Shown here piece by piece: positions 8,867-18,054 of a stretch of DNA of 64,000 nt. The notes under the pieces are model-generated. The model searched no databases, was not told where the DNA came from, and saw nothing but the letters and a program-made list of their open reading frames with translations. A program made the position numbers and the translations under genes. The stretch's first letter is position 1. Each line of letters opens with the position of its first letter. Source of the stretch: Oceanobacillus limi (lineage in GTDB: Bacteria; Bacillota; Bacilli; Bacillales; Amphibacillaceae); NCBI RefSeq assembly GCF_900111445.1, contig NZ_FOHE01000011.1:62001-126000 (forward strand), written 5' to 3'.

Positions 8867-10093
8867 ATGCAGTTTGCAAAGCATACATTTATATTTTTAC
8901 AAACAAATATACTACAACTTTGGAGGAAGTGGCGAACACTTCCTCTTCTTTTACTATTTCCAATTATTATTATAGGATTAATAGGTTTAATTGTTGTATC
9001 GATCGTCTCTCCATCTGAAGACAAGTCCATTTCGGTGGGACTAGTAGACCTAGATCAATCGGATGAAACAACAATGATCATTGAATTGATGGAGGAATCC
9101 AATCAATTAGGTACATTTATTCAAATGGATGAAATGAAAGAATCCGAGGCAATTTCTGCGATGCAACAAAATGAAATAAGTACATACCTTGTTTTTCCTA
9201 ATGAATTCACGAAGAAGTTATATACTGGTAAATCCGTGGAAATATCCATAATTGGGAATCCTGAGCAATCATTGGAGAGCCAACTGATTAAAGAAATAGT
9301 AGATAGTGTTACGCGACATATTAGTACATCACAAGCGAATATTTTGGCGATAAATTACTATGCCAAGGAACTAGGAATGAATGAAGAAGACAGAAGTAAT
9401 TTATTATTTGAACAGTTTCAAGAGTTTCTTTTTTATACTCTAGGAAAGGATAGGATTTTGAACGAAGAGGAAATAAGAAATAACGCGACATCCTCCCCCA
9501 TCCTTTACTATAGCATTTCAGCTTGGTTTATTATTTTGACCATTTGGCTACTCGTGATCTATAACTTTCTATACCAAGAAGATTCCATTAAAATGCAACA
9601 ACGGATGAAAATGTATGGAGTAACAGAACTTTCTAAACAAATTTCTAAAGGAATCGTCACGTTAGTATTCGTATCTATTTTAGCAGGGGCAGCTTTCCTT
9701 ACTCTACACTTATTACAGGAGGAGATCCAGTTACCTTTAGAGAGTTTCTCTCGAATTGCGATATTAACGTTGCTATATAGTATAATTTACTTGGAATTAC
9801 TCGTATTACTAGAAACCTTAATACGCAATTCCAAATTACGATTACTTATTCAATCGATGATTACTTTATTGATCATTCTATTGAGTGGAGCAGTGATCCC
9901 AACTATCTACTATCCTTTATATATACAGAGTAAAATAGAACATATTTTTTCCACTCAAACCTTCTATTGGTTGCAGGAAATTATTGTGAATGGAAGGCTT
10001 TATGCTGACTATCTTCCTCTATTCCTTACAATTATTATAGGATTTTTGATTATGATTGGTTGTTCATTATGGAAGGAGCGAATAAATCAATGA
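8867..10093 (+). CDS. ABC-2 type transporter permease, first subunit
   Basis: 408-residue membrane subunit. One transmembrane helix near the N-terminus (about 22-46) is followed by a roughly 160-residue extracytoplasmic domain starting SVGLVDLDQSDE, then five to six helices (about 215-400). This is the ABC-2 exporter topology. I chose ATG 8867, which has AGGTG at good spacing, over the upstream in-frame GTG at 8858. Its stop overlaps the next start (ATGA at 10090-10093), indicating translational coupling with the second permease. Confidence 0.88.
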   Translation: MQFAKHTFIFLQTNILQLWRKWRTLPLLLLFPIIIIGLIGLIVVSIVSPSEDKSISVGLVDLDQSDETTMIIELMEESNQLGTFIQMDEMKESEAISAMQQNEISTYLVFPNEFTKKLYTGKSVEISIIGNPEQSLESQLIKEIVDSVTRHISTSQANILAINYYAKELGMNEEDRSNLLFEQFQEFLFYTLGKDRILNEEEIRNNATSSPILYYSISAWFIILTIWLLVIYNFLYQEDSIKMQQRMKMYGVTELSKQISKGIVTLVFVSILAGAAFLTLHLLQEEIQLPLESFSRIAILTLLYSIIYLELLVLLETLIRNSKLRLLIQSMITLLIILLSGAVIPTIYYPLYIQSKIEHIFSTQTFYWLQEIIVNGRLYADYLPLFLTIIIGFLIMIGCSLWKERINQ

Positions 10094-11193
10094 GAGACGT
10101 ATTTCATACTCGTATTATCATGTGGAAAAAACAATGGATAAGTCTCCTGTTTTGGTTACTCTTTCCGTTACTAGCAACAATCTTAATAATTACTGTTTCT
10201 AATACCATCCAAGAGGATTCTCGAGTTCCAGTTGGTATTGTACTAGAAGAAGAAACACCGTTGGCAATGGGGCTATATGAATCCATTCAAGCTTCTTCTT
10301 TGGTACACATCAATAAAGCTACCGAAGAAGATGCACTACATTTACTAACAAAACATGAACTTGACAGTGTCTTTATCGTTCATGAGGGCTATGAAGAACA
10401 AATCCAAAATGGAAGTCGAAGCAATTTAATAACTAGCTATCAAACGGAACGATCATTTGCATACGCTCCGGTAAAGGAGATGATTATATCACTTGTTCAA
10501 CAAGAGACCGGGCGATCGAAAGCAGCACAGACCGTACAAGCAATGGATGAAGAACAAAATTGGTCAAGTGAAGCAATCATAAATAAGAGTAAAGAAATAC
10601 AAGCAAAAGAAAATTTACTAAATACTTCCTTTCAGTATTTGGGGGCTAACACGTTTGTTGAAGATGAAGACAAAATAAGTTGGAATCCATGGACCATCTG
10701 GGCAGTTCTATCATTTCTTAGTACTTTTTTAATCATGGACTGGGTCATTAAGGAGAAATCTACTTCTGTACTTACTCGTTTTTATTTTACAAAGGTGGGG
10801 TTTCAGAAATACGCAATACATAATTTATTTCTTTATACGATTTTAATGTTTCTATTTGATTTCATTAGTTTAATGGTCTTTTATTTTTATTTAGATTCAA
10901 AAGCAAACATTCTAGTCCTTATTTCTTATCGGGTCATGATTTCATTGTTAGCTTTTTTATTCGTATTACTATTTAGAAATGTTTATGTTTCTTATTGTGT
11001 TACATTTGCCATCACTTCCATCATTGCAATAGCAAGTGGCATGTTTCTACCATCTCAAAGCCAAATAGATTGGCTCGGAACAATTAATCCCCTGCAACAG
11101 TTTCTATCTGGTGAAATAACAGTATTATGGTTACTTATCTGTATCTCTATGGTAATCCTCTGGTATTTTAGAAAGGAGCATTCCAATGCTTAA
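10090..11193 (+). CDS. ABC-2 type transporter permease, second subunit
   Basis: 367-residue paralogue of the preceding gene with the same plan: N-terminal helix (about 14-36), extracytoplasmic domain beginning VPVGIVLEEETP, and a C-terminal block of helices (about 205-360). Two different permeases with one ATPase suggest a heterodimeric exporter. The start at 10090 follows AAGGAGCG and overlaps the previous stop by four bases; a start further upstream would lack a ribosome binding site. Its end overlaps the ATPase gene by eight bases. Confidence 0.88.
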   Translation: MRDVFHTRIIMWKKQWISLLFWLLFPLLATILIITVSNTIQEDSRVPVGIVLEEETPLAMGLYESIQASSLVHINKATEEDALHLLTKHELDSVFIVHEGYEEQIQNGSRSNLITSYQTERSFAYAPVKEMIISLVQQETGRSKAAQTVQAMDEEQNWSSEAIINKSKEIQAKENLLNTSFQYLGANTFVEDEDKISWNPWTIWAVLSFLSTFLIMDWVIKEKSTSVLTRFYFTKVGFQKYAIHNLFLYTILMFLFDFISLMVFYFYLDSKANILVLISYRVMISLLAFLFVLLFRNVYVSYCVTFAITSIIAIASGMFLPSQSQIDWLGTINPLQQFLSGEITVLWLLICISMVILWYFRKEHSNA

Positions 11194-11857
11194 TGTTGAA
11201 ACGCTTAGTAAGAGTTATCGTGATATTAATATTCTTAATCAGCTATCATTTCATGTAGAACCTGGAGAAATAATCGGCCTTGTCGGAGAGAATGGCGCTG
11301 GAAAAAGTACCCTACTTCAGATTTTGGCAACTATTGCTAAACCATCTAACGGAACAGTTACGCTGAATGATCTTTCATATGCCAAACAATATAAAGAGAT
11401 AAGAAAATGGATTGGTTTTGTTCCACAGGATGTTGCTATTTGGGAAGAGCTTACCGTTGAAGAAAATATGTTGTTTTTTGAAAAGCTTTCTTGGAGTAAT
11501 AGAACAAAGGATGAATTAAAGAAACTATGCATTGATATGAATTTATCAAAATGGACGGAACCTGTAAAAACGTTATCCGGTGGAATGAAACGAAAATTAA
11601 ACCTTGCAATAAGCCTTATCCATCAGCCTAAGCTCCTATTGCTAGATGAACCAACAGTAGGAATTGATTTGAAATCCCGTAAGGAAATCGGTGCGTACTT
11701 GAAAAAACAAGCAAAGGAACATAAGGTCATGGTCATCTATACTTCCCATGATATGGATGAAATCCAAGACATCTGTCACCGTGTTATTTGTATTGGAAAT
11801 GATCCTTTCTACCATAATATGCTACAAAAATCAGGAAAGGAAATAATTTCAATCTAG
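11186..11857 (+). CDS. ABC transporter ATP-binding protein
   Basis: 223-residue nucleotide-binding subunit: Walker [10 protein letters not shown] (about 34-42), Q-loop FVPQDV, signature [10 protein letters not shown], Walker [13 protein letters not shown] and switch histidine in YTSHDMDE. It powers the two upstream ABC-2 permeases. The start follows AAAGGAGC and overlaps the permease end, so the three transporter subunits are tightly coupled. Closest by appearance to CcmA/NatA-type export ATPases; the substrate is unknown. Confidence 0.93.
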   Translation: MLNVETLSKSYRDINILNQLSFHVEPGEIIGLVGENGAGKSTLLQILATIAKPSNGTVTLNDLSYAKQYKEIRKWIGFVPQDVAIWEELTVEENMLFFEKLSWSNRTKDELKKLCIDMNLSKWTEPVKTLSGGMKRKLNLAISLIHQPKLLLLDEPTVGIDLKSRKEIGAYLKKQAKEHKVMVIYTSHDMDEIQDICHRVICIGNDPFYHNMLQKSGKEIISI

Positions 11858-11894
11858 TATTTTATTTAAAATGTTGTACAATAGAATTAGGTTT

Positions 11895-11941
11895 AGGTGT
11901 GTGTTCTATAAATGGTCAAATGGGACTAGTATTGCACACCT
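11895..11941 (+). promoter_or_regulatory. Inverted repeat in the leader of the transglycosylase gene
   Basis: AGGTGTG at 11895-11901 and its exact complement CACACCT at 11935-11941 flank a 33-nt loop; the right arm ends two bases before the AAGGAG of the ribosome binding site. It could be an operator or an RNA hairpin that limits ribosome access. Confidence 0.35.
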
Positions 11942-11958
11942 TTAAGGAGCGATTTTAC

Positions 11959-12579
11959 ATGGAAATACGATACTTACAACAAATGATCCAAAGTCAAGCA
12001 ATGTCAATTCTTCAGGGGAGTAAGGATGGGATATCAAGTCAATCACCAATGATAGATCTAGCATTCAAACAAATTTTGCAGGATCAATTAAATGCAGCTT
12101 CTACGACAACTAATTTAAATTCTGATAAAAGTAATTCCTTTGTGTCATCATCAGTTAACCCATTCACGATCGATTCGTTTCAGAATACATTTGTTGCATC
12201 TAACTCTAGCTTTAATGAACAAGTCTCTACTATTGCTAAAAAATATAGAATCGATGAAAAGTTAATCCATTCTGTAATAAAAGCAGAATCTAACTACAAC
12301 CCCAAAGCAGTAAGCCATGCTGGGGCACAAGGACTAATGCAATTAATGCCTAGTACAGCTCGAGGTCTTGGAGTTACCAATTCATTTGATCCAGCTCAAA
12401 ATATTGAAGGTGGTACTAAATATTTAAAGCAAATGCTCGATCGATATAATGGAAGTGTCGAATTAGCATTGGCAGCCTATAACGCAGGGCCAGGAAACGT
12501 GGATAAATATAATGGAATACCACCTATACAGGAAACACAAAATTACGTGAAAAAAGTAATGAAGTCCTACTTAGCATAG
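11959..12579 (+). CDS. Lytic transglycosylase (SLT domain, YjbJ-like)
   Basis: Predicted peptidoglycan lytic transglycosylase, 206 residues. The N-terminal 85 residues are Ser/Asn-rich and of low complexity; the SLT domain (about 90-206) carries the catalytic glutamate in [14 protein letters not shown], then [10 protein letters not shown] and the [10 protein letters not shown] motif. ATG 11959 is preceded by AAGGAGCG; an upstream in-frame extension lacks such a site. No clear signal peptide, as in several Bacillus YjbJ-type enzymes. Single gene between two hairpins. Confidence 0.9.
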   Translation: MEIRYLQQMIQSQAMSILQGSKDGISSQSPMIDLAFKQILQDQLNAASTTTNLNSDKSNSFVSSSVNPFTIDSFQNTFVASNSSFNEQVSTIAKKYRIDEKLIHSVIKAESNYNPKAVSHAGAQGLMQLMPSTARGLGVTNSFDPAQNIEGGTKYLKQMLDRYNGSVELALAAYNAGPGNVDKYNGIPPIQETQNYVKKVMKSYLA

Positions 12580-12597
12580 CAAGTGTTTTCCAATTTG

Positions 12598-12640
12598 AAA
12601 AAGGCGCCTTTGGTAATTATTACCGAAGCGCCTTTTTCTT
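12598..12640 (+). terminator. Intrinsic terminator of the transglycosylase gene
   Basis: AAAAAGGCGC..GCGCCTTTTT stem-loop with a U-run just after the stop codon. Confidence 0.87.
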
Positions 12641-12708
12641 ATCTTAATTATGATGCGTTAGGAAATGGAATTATCGATCCTTTTTGCAACCGATTCGATT
12701 TCAACCAG

Positions 12709-13794
12709 TTACGCTAATACGATCTCTTTCACTTTATCTGCATCTAACTTTTTAATCGTTTCTACAATCAACTTAACCGCATTCTCAAAATCGTCACGGT
12801 GAATGATTGCAGCGTGTGTATGAATATAACGAGAAGCAACCGTGATTGATAATGATGGTACTCCATTTGCAGTTAAATGAATGGATCCAGAGTCAGTTCC
12901 CCCCGCCGCAATCGAAGCATACTGATATGGTATATCATTATCATCTGCAGTTTGAACAACAAGATCTCTTACCCCTTTATGTGAAATCATTGAGGCATCA
13001 TAAATAATAATCTGAGGACCTTTACCCAATTTACTATCAGCTTCATGTTCTTTAATTCCTGGTGTATCACCAGCAATACCAACATCTACACCAAATCCAA
13101 TATCAGGCTGAATTAGGTTTGCCGATGTTTTAGCACCACGTAAACCAGTCTCTTCTTGAACCGTACCGACACCATAAACAACGTTCGGATGTTTTTCACC
13201 TTTAAGCTGCTTTAGCACTTCAATTGCTATTGCACAGCCAATACGATTATCCCATGCTTTTGCTAATAGCATTTTCTCATTTTTTAAAGGAGTGAATTCA
13301 AAATAAGGAACAACAGAATCCCCTGGCTTCACACCGAATTCTTCTGCTTCTTCCTTACTAGATGCTCCAATATCAATGAACATATCTTTAATATCAACCG
13401 GTTTTTTTCGAGCTTCTGCTGGAAGAATATGTGGTGGTTTTGAACCTATTACACCAGTGACATCACCTTTTGCAGTCGTGATCGTTACTCGTTGAGCAAG
13501 CATCACTTGACTCCACCATCCACCTATTGTTTGGAAATAGACAAATCCATTATCATCAATTCGAGTAACCATAAATCCAATTTCGTCTAAATGACCGGCA
13601 ACCATAATTTTAGGGCCGTTCTCATCTCCTGTTTTCTTTGCAACCAAACTTCCTAGGTTATCGGTGTAAACCTCGTCTGCGTATGGCTTTATGTAGCTTT
13701 CCATAACTTCTCTTGACTCTTTTTCATTGCCGGATATTCCTTTAGCATCTGTCAAATCTTTAAGCATTGTTAATGTTTCATCTAATTTTGCCAT
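12709..13794 (-). CDS. ysdC: M42-family metallo-aminopeptidase (YsdC-like)
   Basis: 361-residue di-metal peptidase related to glutamyl aminopeptidases and tetrahedral TET peptidases, which degrade peptides in the cytosol. Metal and catalytic residues are visible: H68 and D70 in [11 protein letters not shown]182 in WDNRIGCA, E214/E215 in EETGLRGA, D237 in VDVGIAG and a late His in RYIHTHAA. In B. subtilis ysdC lies beside ysdB and the infC operon, as here. Confidence 0.93.
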   Translation of the reverse strand: MAKLDETLTMLKDLTDAKGISGNEKESREVMESYIKPYADEVYTDNLGSLVAKKTGDENGPKIMVAGHLDEIGFMVTRIDDNGFVYFQTIGGWWSQVMLAQRVTITTAKGDVTGVIGSKPPHILPAEARKKPVDIKDMFIDIGASSKEEAEEFGVKPGDSVVPYFEFTPLKNEKMLLAKAWDNRIGCAIAIEVLKQLKGEKHPNVVYGVGTVQEETGLRGAKTSANLIQPDIGFGVDVGIAGDTPGIKEHEADSKLGKGPQIIIYDASMISHKGVRDLVVQTADDNDIPYQYASIAAGGTDSGSIHLTANGVPSLSITVASRYIHTHAAIIHRDDFENAVKLIVETIKKLDADKVKEIVLA

Positions 13795-13875
13795 ATCATG
13801 TTATCCTCCTTTTATCAGTACACTACTTTAGTATAACTTTTATTAGAAAAATTTAAAAACAATACAATTACTTTC

Positions 13876-14361
13876 CTAATAACCTTGATTCTGACGCTCG
13901 TAATTAATTTCATTCTTTCTAAAGTAGGCATTTTGTATATCTTTTTCGGAAAATCCGAGTAACTGCCCTAACTCTAAATAACTTTTAAATAATTGCTCAT
14001 AACTTTCCTTACTTGGTGTTGTTTTGAACAGGACACATAATTGAAAGACCTTGTTAAATTGCTGTGTTAGCGAAATAGATGGGGCTTCATCAATCGTTGT
14101 ATCAAACTGTAATTCCTTCTCAATTCCTAATGATAATATAAAGTGGATCCCATCTACATATTCTTCTAAGATGGTATCATGGCTACTACTAGGCTTCAAA
14201 CTCCAAAATTTAAAGCATCTCGTTTCATTCGCTAATTCGCCTAATTCAACCAGTAACGCTAAATACTTGTCATCAAACACATTTTTTTCTTTTAAGCCGT
14301 GATTTGCTTCTATGTACGAATCTAATTTTTTTTGCATGCTAAATAATGAAGACCAATCCAA
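13876..14361 (-). CDS. Dimeric dUTP diphosphatase (all-alpha NTPase)
   Basis: 161-residue MazG/dUTPase-2 type protein that hydrolyses dUTP to dUMP, protecting DNA from uracil. Metal-binding acidic helices are seen in LVELGELANETRCFKFW and ILEEYVDGIHFILSLG, spaced as in the dimeric family. Not the trimeric beta-fold dUTPase. Divergent from ysdB. Such genes are often phage-linked, but neighbours here are chromosomal. Confidence 0.88.
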   Translation of the reverse strand: MDWSSLFSMQKKLDSYIEANHGLKEKNVFDDKYLALLVELGELANETRCFKFWSLKPSSSHDTILEEYVDGIHFILSLGIEKELQFDTTIDEAPSISLTQQFNKVFQLCVLFKTTPSKESYEQLFKSYLELGQLLGFSEKDIQNAYFRKNEINYERQNQGY

Positions 14362-14414
14362 TATTCTACCTCTTTCCTTTTTTTCATCATTGTATCATGT
14401 TTTTTACTAATACG

Positions 14415-14441
14415 TGAAACTAAGTTGCTATGTTATTCGTA
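14415..14441 (+). promoter_or_regulatory. Sigma-W-type promoter of ysdB
   Basis: TGAAAC at 14415-14420 and CGTA at 14438-14441 with a 17-bp spacer, about 36 bp before the ysdB start. This fits the ECF sigma-W consensus, and ysdB is a known sigma-W regulon member in B. subtilis. Confidence 0.7.
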
Positions 14442-14476
14442 TGCACAGATAATAATAACTAGGGAGACGATCGATA

Positions 14477-14887
14477 ATGATAGTTTACTTATTTCGCATC
14501 CTAATTGTACTAGCAATTGGACTCCTCATTTATACTATTGTTCAATATTTTCTAAACCCACAAAGGAAACTGCATAAGGCAAAGGAATCAAATGAATTCT
14601 ATTTTTTAGATGAGCCAAATAACAGTAAGAAAAATTTACAATTTGTCTTTAAAGGTTGTCTATTTGAAGGAGAAAAATATGTTGGGACTACCGAGCAGTC
14701 TTTTGAGGTTGTTGATATACATGTTGTGGTGCATGACCCAATGGAACTAAAGGGATTAACTCGAGATGACCTGTACTTTTTAGAAAAAGAATTACTAATT
14801 CACTATCCATTTTCTAAAGTTAAATGGAAACATCCAATCAATAAGCTCATGATTTCAGATGATTCGGAATCTGACAGCACGACATAA
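14477..14887 (+). CDS. ysdB: YsdB-like membrane protein of the cell-envelope stress regulon
   Basis: 136-residue protein with an N-terminal transmembrane helix (about 4-25, IVYLFRILIVLAIGLLIYTI) and a cytoplasmic-looking alpha/beta domain (FYFLDEPNN.. KKNLQFVFKGCLFEGEKYVG). Length and position next to ysdC match B. subtilis ysdB. Function is unknown. A sigma-W-type promoter precedes it, which suggests induction by cell-wall stress. Confidence 0.85.
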   Translation: MIVYLFRILIVLAIGLLIYTIVQYFLNPQRKLHKAKESNEFYFLDEPNNSKKNLQFVFKGCLFEGEKYVGTTEQSFEVVDIHVVVHDPMELKGLTRDDLYFLEKELLIHYPFSKVKWKHPINKLMISDDSESDSTT

Positions 14888-15172
14888 CGAAAACTTTCTG
14901 CGTGCGATGTATCGCTCCCGAAGCTTTCCTTGGGACTGCGCTTACTCGCCCCACCGAAAACCATTGTCCTACGGGAAAGCGAAGACGATAAGACCCCACA
15001 GAGAGCGAGGGCCCTACTTGAATAAACTTCTTTGCTCCCTTGCGCCGAGGAAGCCTACTGCGAAGCATTACTAGAAGACGTAGGCGCACTGTTTTTGTTG
15101 CGAGCGAGGAGGCTTATCGCGAGCCCGCGGAAAGCGTAGTGAAATTTTCGTAGCGGCGGTTTGATCTTTCAA
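14880..15172. repeat. GC-rich Bacillaceae-type intergenic repeat
   Basis: About 290 bp, far richer in GC than its surroundings, with imperfect inverted ends (ACGAAAACTTTC near 14886 against GAAATTTTCGT near 15152). Internal blocks such as CTTTCCTTGGGACTGCGC, AAGACCCCACAGAG and CCCGCGGAAAGCG resemble a repeat I recall from several Bacillus-group genomes. Reading frames inside it look spurious. It may fold into a large branched RNA. Confidence 0.6.
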
Positions 15173-15264
15173 TTAATATATCAATTACTGAAAGCAAATA
15201 TAACAAATCATTACGCCGCATTATATACATAATCTGCAACAAAAGGGTGAATTCACACGAAAGG

Positions 15265-15292
15265 AAAATCCGAACAATTGTAATCGTTCGGA
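15265..15292 (-). terminator. Terminator of the TVP38-family gene
   Basis: ATCCGAAC/GTTCGGAT stem followed by TTTTCCTTT on the minus strand; same stem family as the pheT and gapB terminators. Confidence 0.8.
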
Positions 15293-15309
15293 TACTAACT
15301 CTTGTTATA

Positions 15310-15882
15310 TTACGTACTGACTTGGAAGAAATCTTGCCATTTTATGATAACTTCCTTTCTTCTCAAAGCATATAATAATGGCAGGAGAGCTAATAAAAAA
15401 GCGGAGATATAAATTGGAGATAACGTTGCAATCCATTGACCGATGGATGTATAAACAAAGGCTAGTGGAATATTAGAGATTAATGATGCCTTCGTATAAT
15501 CTCTAAAACTTGTTGATATTTCAATCAAGCACAGGGATAATAAATGAAAATGTATAAACGGTATGAGTCGTAGGACCGTAATTTGCGAGGTGGTTAATTC
15601 ACCATGCTTGCCAATAATCTTTTTCTTTAAATTTACCAATCTTTGAAAGGTTTTTGGCATCCAACGTATGATTCCATAAAAGATAACACTTGATAAGGTT
15701 ATCCCTATGATGGAATAAAGTGTCCCTGCAACAGCTCCAAACATGATTCCTCCAGTTATACATATAAACACAACCGGCAGAAAAAATAATGGTCTTAATA
15801 AATGAAAACTAATAAAAAGCAAAGGAGCTAATAATCCACCCGTCTCAATAATAGCCAAAATATAAGTGCTATACCCTTCCAT
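15310..15882 (-). CDS. TVP38/TMEM64-family membrane protein (YtxB-like)
   Basis: 190-residue polytopic membrane protein with about five to six hydrophobic segments. FFLPVVFICITGGIMFGAVAG and ITVLRLIPFIHFHLLSL are the paired re-entrant motifs of the SNARE-associated/DedA-like (VTT) fold, which is linked to lipid movement across membranes. B. subtilis has a family member, ytxB, between dnaI and thrS. Here it lies on the other side of thrS, so orthology is likely but not certain. Confidence 0.82.
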   Translation of the reverse strand: MEGYSTYILAIIETGGLLAPLLFISFHLLRPLFFLPVVFICITGGIMFGAVAGTLYSIIGITLSSVIFYGIIRWMPKTFQRLVNLKKKIIGKHGELTTSQITVLRLIPFIHFHLLSLCLIEISTSFRDYTKASLISNIPLAFVYTSIGQWIATLSPIYISAFLLALLPLLYALRRKEVIIKWQDFFQVST

Positions 15883-15957
15883 AATCCGCCTCCCTTGATT
15901 AGAGCTTGATCATGAACACTTCCTCTATAAAACAAGTGTATGACATTTGACGAGTGG

Positions 15958-16233
15958 TTATGACATATCCATTATGTATATCAACACTAATAAATGTAGT
16001 ATTATTAATAAGGGCATTCCAACGACAAAGGCTTTGTGTCTCGTCTTATGGCGAAATATTCTCATACCGATGAGAGATCCTACTGCACCACCTAAAATAG
16101 CAATCCCCCACAATGTACGTTCTGGTAAACGCCATTCTTGTTTTTTTGCTTTACGCTTATCCAATCCCATAAAAAGAAAACCAACAATATTCACAACCAA
16201 AATATATGGGAAGAACATTTGCAATTCGCCCAA
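15958..16233 (-). CDS. ysdA: DUF1294 membrane protein (YsdA-like)
   Basis: Small membrane protein of the DUF1294 family with the motif MGLDKRKAKKQEWRLPERTL and the FRHKTRHKAF block between two to three helices. I chose the TTG at 16233, preceded by AGGAGTG at ideal spacing; it gives 91 residues, close to the B. subtilis protein. A longer reading to 16296 has no ribosome binding site. In B. subtilis ysdA also follows rplT. Confidence 0.85.
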   Translation of the reverse strand: MGELQMFFPYILVVNIVGFLFMGLDKRKAKKQEWRLPERTLWGIAILGGAVGSLIGMRIFRHKTRHKAFVVGMPLLIILHLLVLIYIMDMS

Positions 16234-16396
16234 TATTATCACTCCTATTTTTTTCGTAACCGCGACATTAATCAAACACCTCATCGGAAGCATCACTTGA
16301 AGCGAATCAAGTTACTTGGCATTCGCCAATATATTTAGGACAATGCCTTCGTTACATTTATGTAGGATAAGAAAAATTTAAACTCTCCTATTTGGT

Positions 16397-16434
16397 AAAA
16401 AAAGACCAAACCAGCAATCTATTGTGGTTTGGTC
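16397..16434 (-). terminator. Terminator of the infC-rpmI-rplT operon
   Basis: GACCAAACCA/TGGTTTGGTC stem (16404-16413 with 16425-16434) followed on the minus strand by a seven-T run. Confidence 0.92.
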
Positions 16435-16450
16435 CTCTGTAAAAAAATAA

Positions 16451-16807
16451 TTATTTTAAAGCAGCTTTTGCTTTTTCAGCTAATTGAGTAAATGCTTGCT
16501 CATCATTGATAGCAAGATCAGACAACATTTTACGGTTAATTTCAATTCCTGCTAATTTTAAACCGTGCATTAGTTTGTTGTATGAAAGGTCATTCATACG
16601 TGCAGCAGCATTAATACGTGCGATCCAAAGCTTACGGAATTCACGTTTTTTCTGTTTACGGTCACGGTATGCATACTGACCTGATTTCATTACTTGTTGT
16701 TTGGCTGTTTTAAATAACGTTCTCTTCGAACCATAATAACCTTTAGCTAATTTTAATACGCGTTTACGACGTCTGCGCGTAACTGTTCCACCTTTTACAC
16801 GTGGCAT
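16451..16807 (-). CDS. rplT: 50S ribosomal protein L20
   Basis: 118-residue rRNA-binding protein needed early in 50S assembly. [19 protein letters not shown] and [13 protein letters not shown]-type blocks (here [15 protein letters not shown]) are diagnostic. Third gene of the infC operon. In Bacillus, L20 binds the infC leader and represses the operon. Confidence 0.98.
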   Translation of the reverse strand: MPRVKGGTVTRRRRKRVLKLAKGYYGSKRTLFKTAKQQVMKSGQYAYRDRKQKKREFRKLWIARINAAARMNDLSYNKLMHGLKLAGIEINRKMLSDLAINDEQAFTQLAEKAKAALK

Positions 16808-16924
16808 ATTAATTCCCTCCTAATACAAATCCATTGTATATCAAGTTAGTTTAATTTAGTTTGTCCTACCTAGCTCTAACACCCAGGACATTTACAACCA
16901 GGGTGCTAAAACCATCCCAGTTCC

Positions 16925-17119
16925 TTACTTAGGAATCATTGTCTTGATGCGCTTGAAATCTCCTGAAGATACCATCGCACTTTTACGTAATTTACGTTTT
17001 TGTTTCTGAGATTTATTTGCAAACATATGGCTTGTGTAAGCATGTGAGCGTTTCAGTTTTCCAGAACCAGTTCTCTTGAAACGTTTTTGAGAACCTTTAT
17101 GGGTTTTCATTTTTGGCAT
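16925..17119 (-). CDS. rpmI: 50S ribosomal protein L35
   Basis: 64-residue basic ribosomal protein, with [18 protein letters not shown] at its start. It lies between infC (29-bp gap) and rplT and has a GAGGAAATC ribosome binding site. Confidence 0.98.
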   Translation of the reverse strand: MPKMKTHKGSQKRFKRTGSGKLKRSHAYTSHMFANKSQKQKRKLRKSAMVSSGDFKRIKTMIPK

Positions 17120-17148
17120 GTTGATTTCCTCCTCGTAAGCGTCAATAA

Positions 17149-17667
17149 TTATTGTTTTTCATTTATCGGAGCAAGCATCATAAACATATTACGGCCTTCC
17201 ATTTTTGCTTTCGATTCAATGGTTGCAATATCTTTAACTTCTTCAGAAAATCTGTCTAAAACTTCTTTTCCTAGCTCCTTATGCGTAATTGCACGTCCGC
17301 GGAAACGAACTGTCGCTTTTACTTTGTCACCTTTTTCAAGGAATTTTCTAGCATTCTTCAATTTTGTGTTAAAATCGTGATCACCAATTCCAGGTGTAAA
17401 GCGTACTTCTTTTACATTAATAACTTTTTGATTTTTACGAGCTTCTTTTTCTTTCTTTTGTTGCTCGTAACGATATTTACCGTAATTCATGATTCGACAT
17501 ACTGGTGGTTTTGCATTAGGTGCAACCAAAACTAAATCTAAGTTTCTAGTTGATGCAATTTCCAATGCTTCTTGACGTGATTTAACTCCAAGCTGATCAC
17601 CATTTGAGTCGATAAGACGTACCTCTTTCGCACGAATCTTTTCATTAACGTTCATATCTTTGCTAAT
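17149..17667 (-). CDS. infC: Translation initiation factor IF-3, AUU start
   Basis: 172-residue IF-3, which prevents subunit association and proofreads start codons. An N-terminal domain ([16 protein letters not shown]), basic linker and C-terminal domain ([21 protein letters not shown]) are visible. The ATG at 17655 has no ribosome binding site, whereas the in-frame ATT at 17665-17667 lies 9 nt after GGAGGTGG and yields the family start [11 protein letters not shown]-3 genes commonly use AUU, so that IF-3 itself limits its own translation. Confidence 0.95.
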   Translation of the reverse strand: MSKDMNVNEKIRAKEVRLIDSNGDQLGVKSRQEALEIASTRNLDLVLVAPNAKPPVCRIMNYGKYRYEQQKKEKEARKNQKVINVKEVRFTPGIGDHDFNTKLKNARKFLEKGDKVKATVRFRGRAITHKELGKEVLDRFSEEVKDIATIESKAKMEGRNMFMMLAPINEKQ

Positions 17668-17773
17668 AGCCAGCCACCTCCAAATTTTTTAAATACAGCT
17701 TCCGTTTCCATACATTTGGTCACGTTGCTTCTTGTTAAAAAATTGATCCTTCATTGACAAGCTGTTTCTATCC

Positions 17774-17895
17774 ATAAAAAAAGTGGGCACACAAATGCAC
17801 CCACACGTCTTTAATGTCAAGTTTAAAGATGTTTAACCAGTCAACTGCCATTGCGTTGAACAGGTGAGAAGCGGGTGCTTCTACTTGTCTCAGAT
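17774..17895 (-). promoter_or_regulatory. L20-type leader with terminator ahead of infC
   Basis: The minus-strand leader contains ACCCGCTTCTCACCTG, a helical segment typical of the Firmicute L20 leader that mimics the L20 site on 23S rRNA. It ends in a terminator (GTGGGTGCA..TGTGCCCAC, 17783-17804) with a seven-T run. Excess L20 is expected to favour termination. Confidence 0.85.
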
Positions 17896-17916
17896 CATTT
17901 AATTATCAACTTTTAT

Positions 17917-17945
17917 ACAATAGCATGTATTGTATAATCTGTCAA
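17917..17945 (-). promoter_or_regulatory. Predicted promoter of the infC operon
   Basis: On the minus strand TTGACA (17940-17945), a 17-bp spacer and TATTGT (17917-17922), just upstream of the L20-type leader. Confidence 0.65.
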
Positions 17946-18006
17946 CTGTTAGGAAATTACTTTCCTTAACCTTTATAACTATAACATAGATAAGATAAAC
18001 TGTATA

Positions 18007-18044
18007 GCCCAAGCACATATTCATTATATGCAAATGTGCTCGGG
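18007..18044 (-). other. Stem-loop downstream of thrS
   Basis: CCCGAGCACAT..ATGTGCTTGGG hairpin just after the thrS stop. There is no U-run behind it, so it may be a weak terminator or an mRNA 3-prime stabiliser. Confidence 0.45.
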
Positions 18045-18054
18045 ACGTGTTCTA

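Noticed and set aside
14847-15089. Overlapping reading frames on both strands inside the GC-rich repeat
   Set aside because: Composition and inverted structure explain them; no ribosome binding sites and no recognisable protein features.
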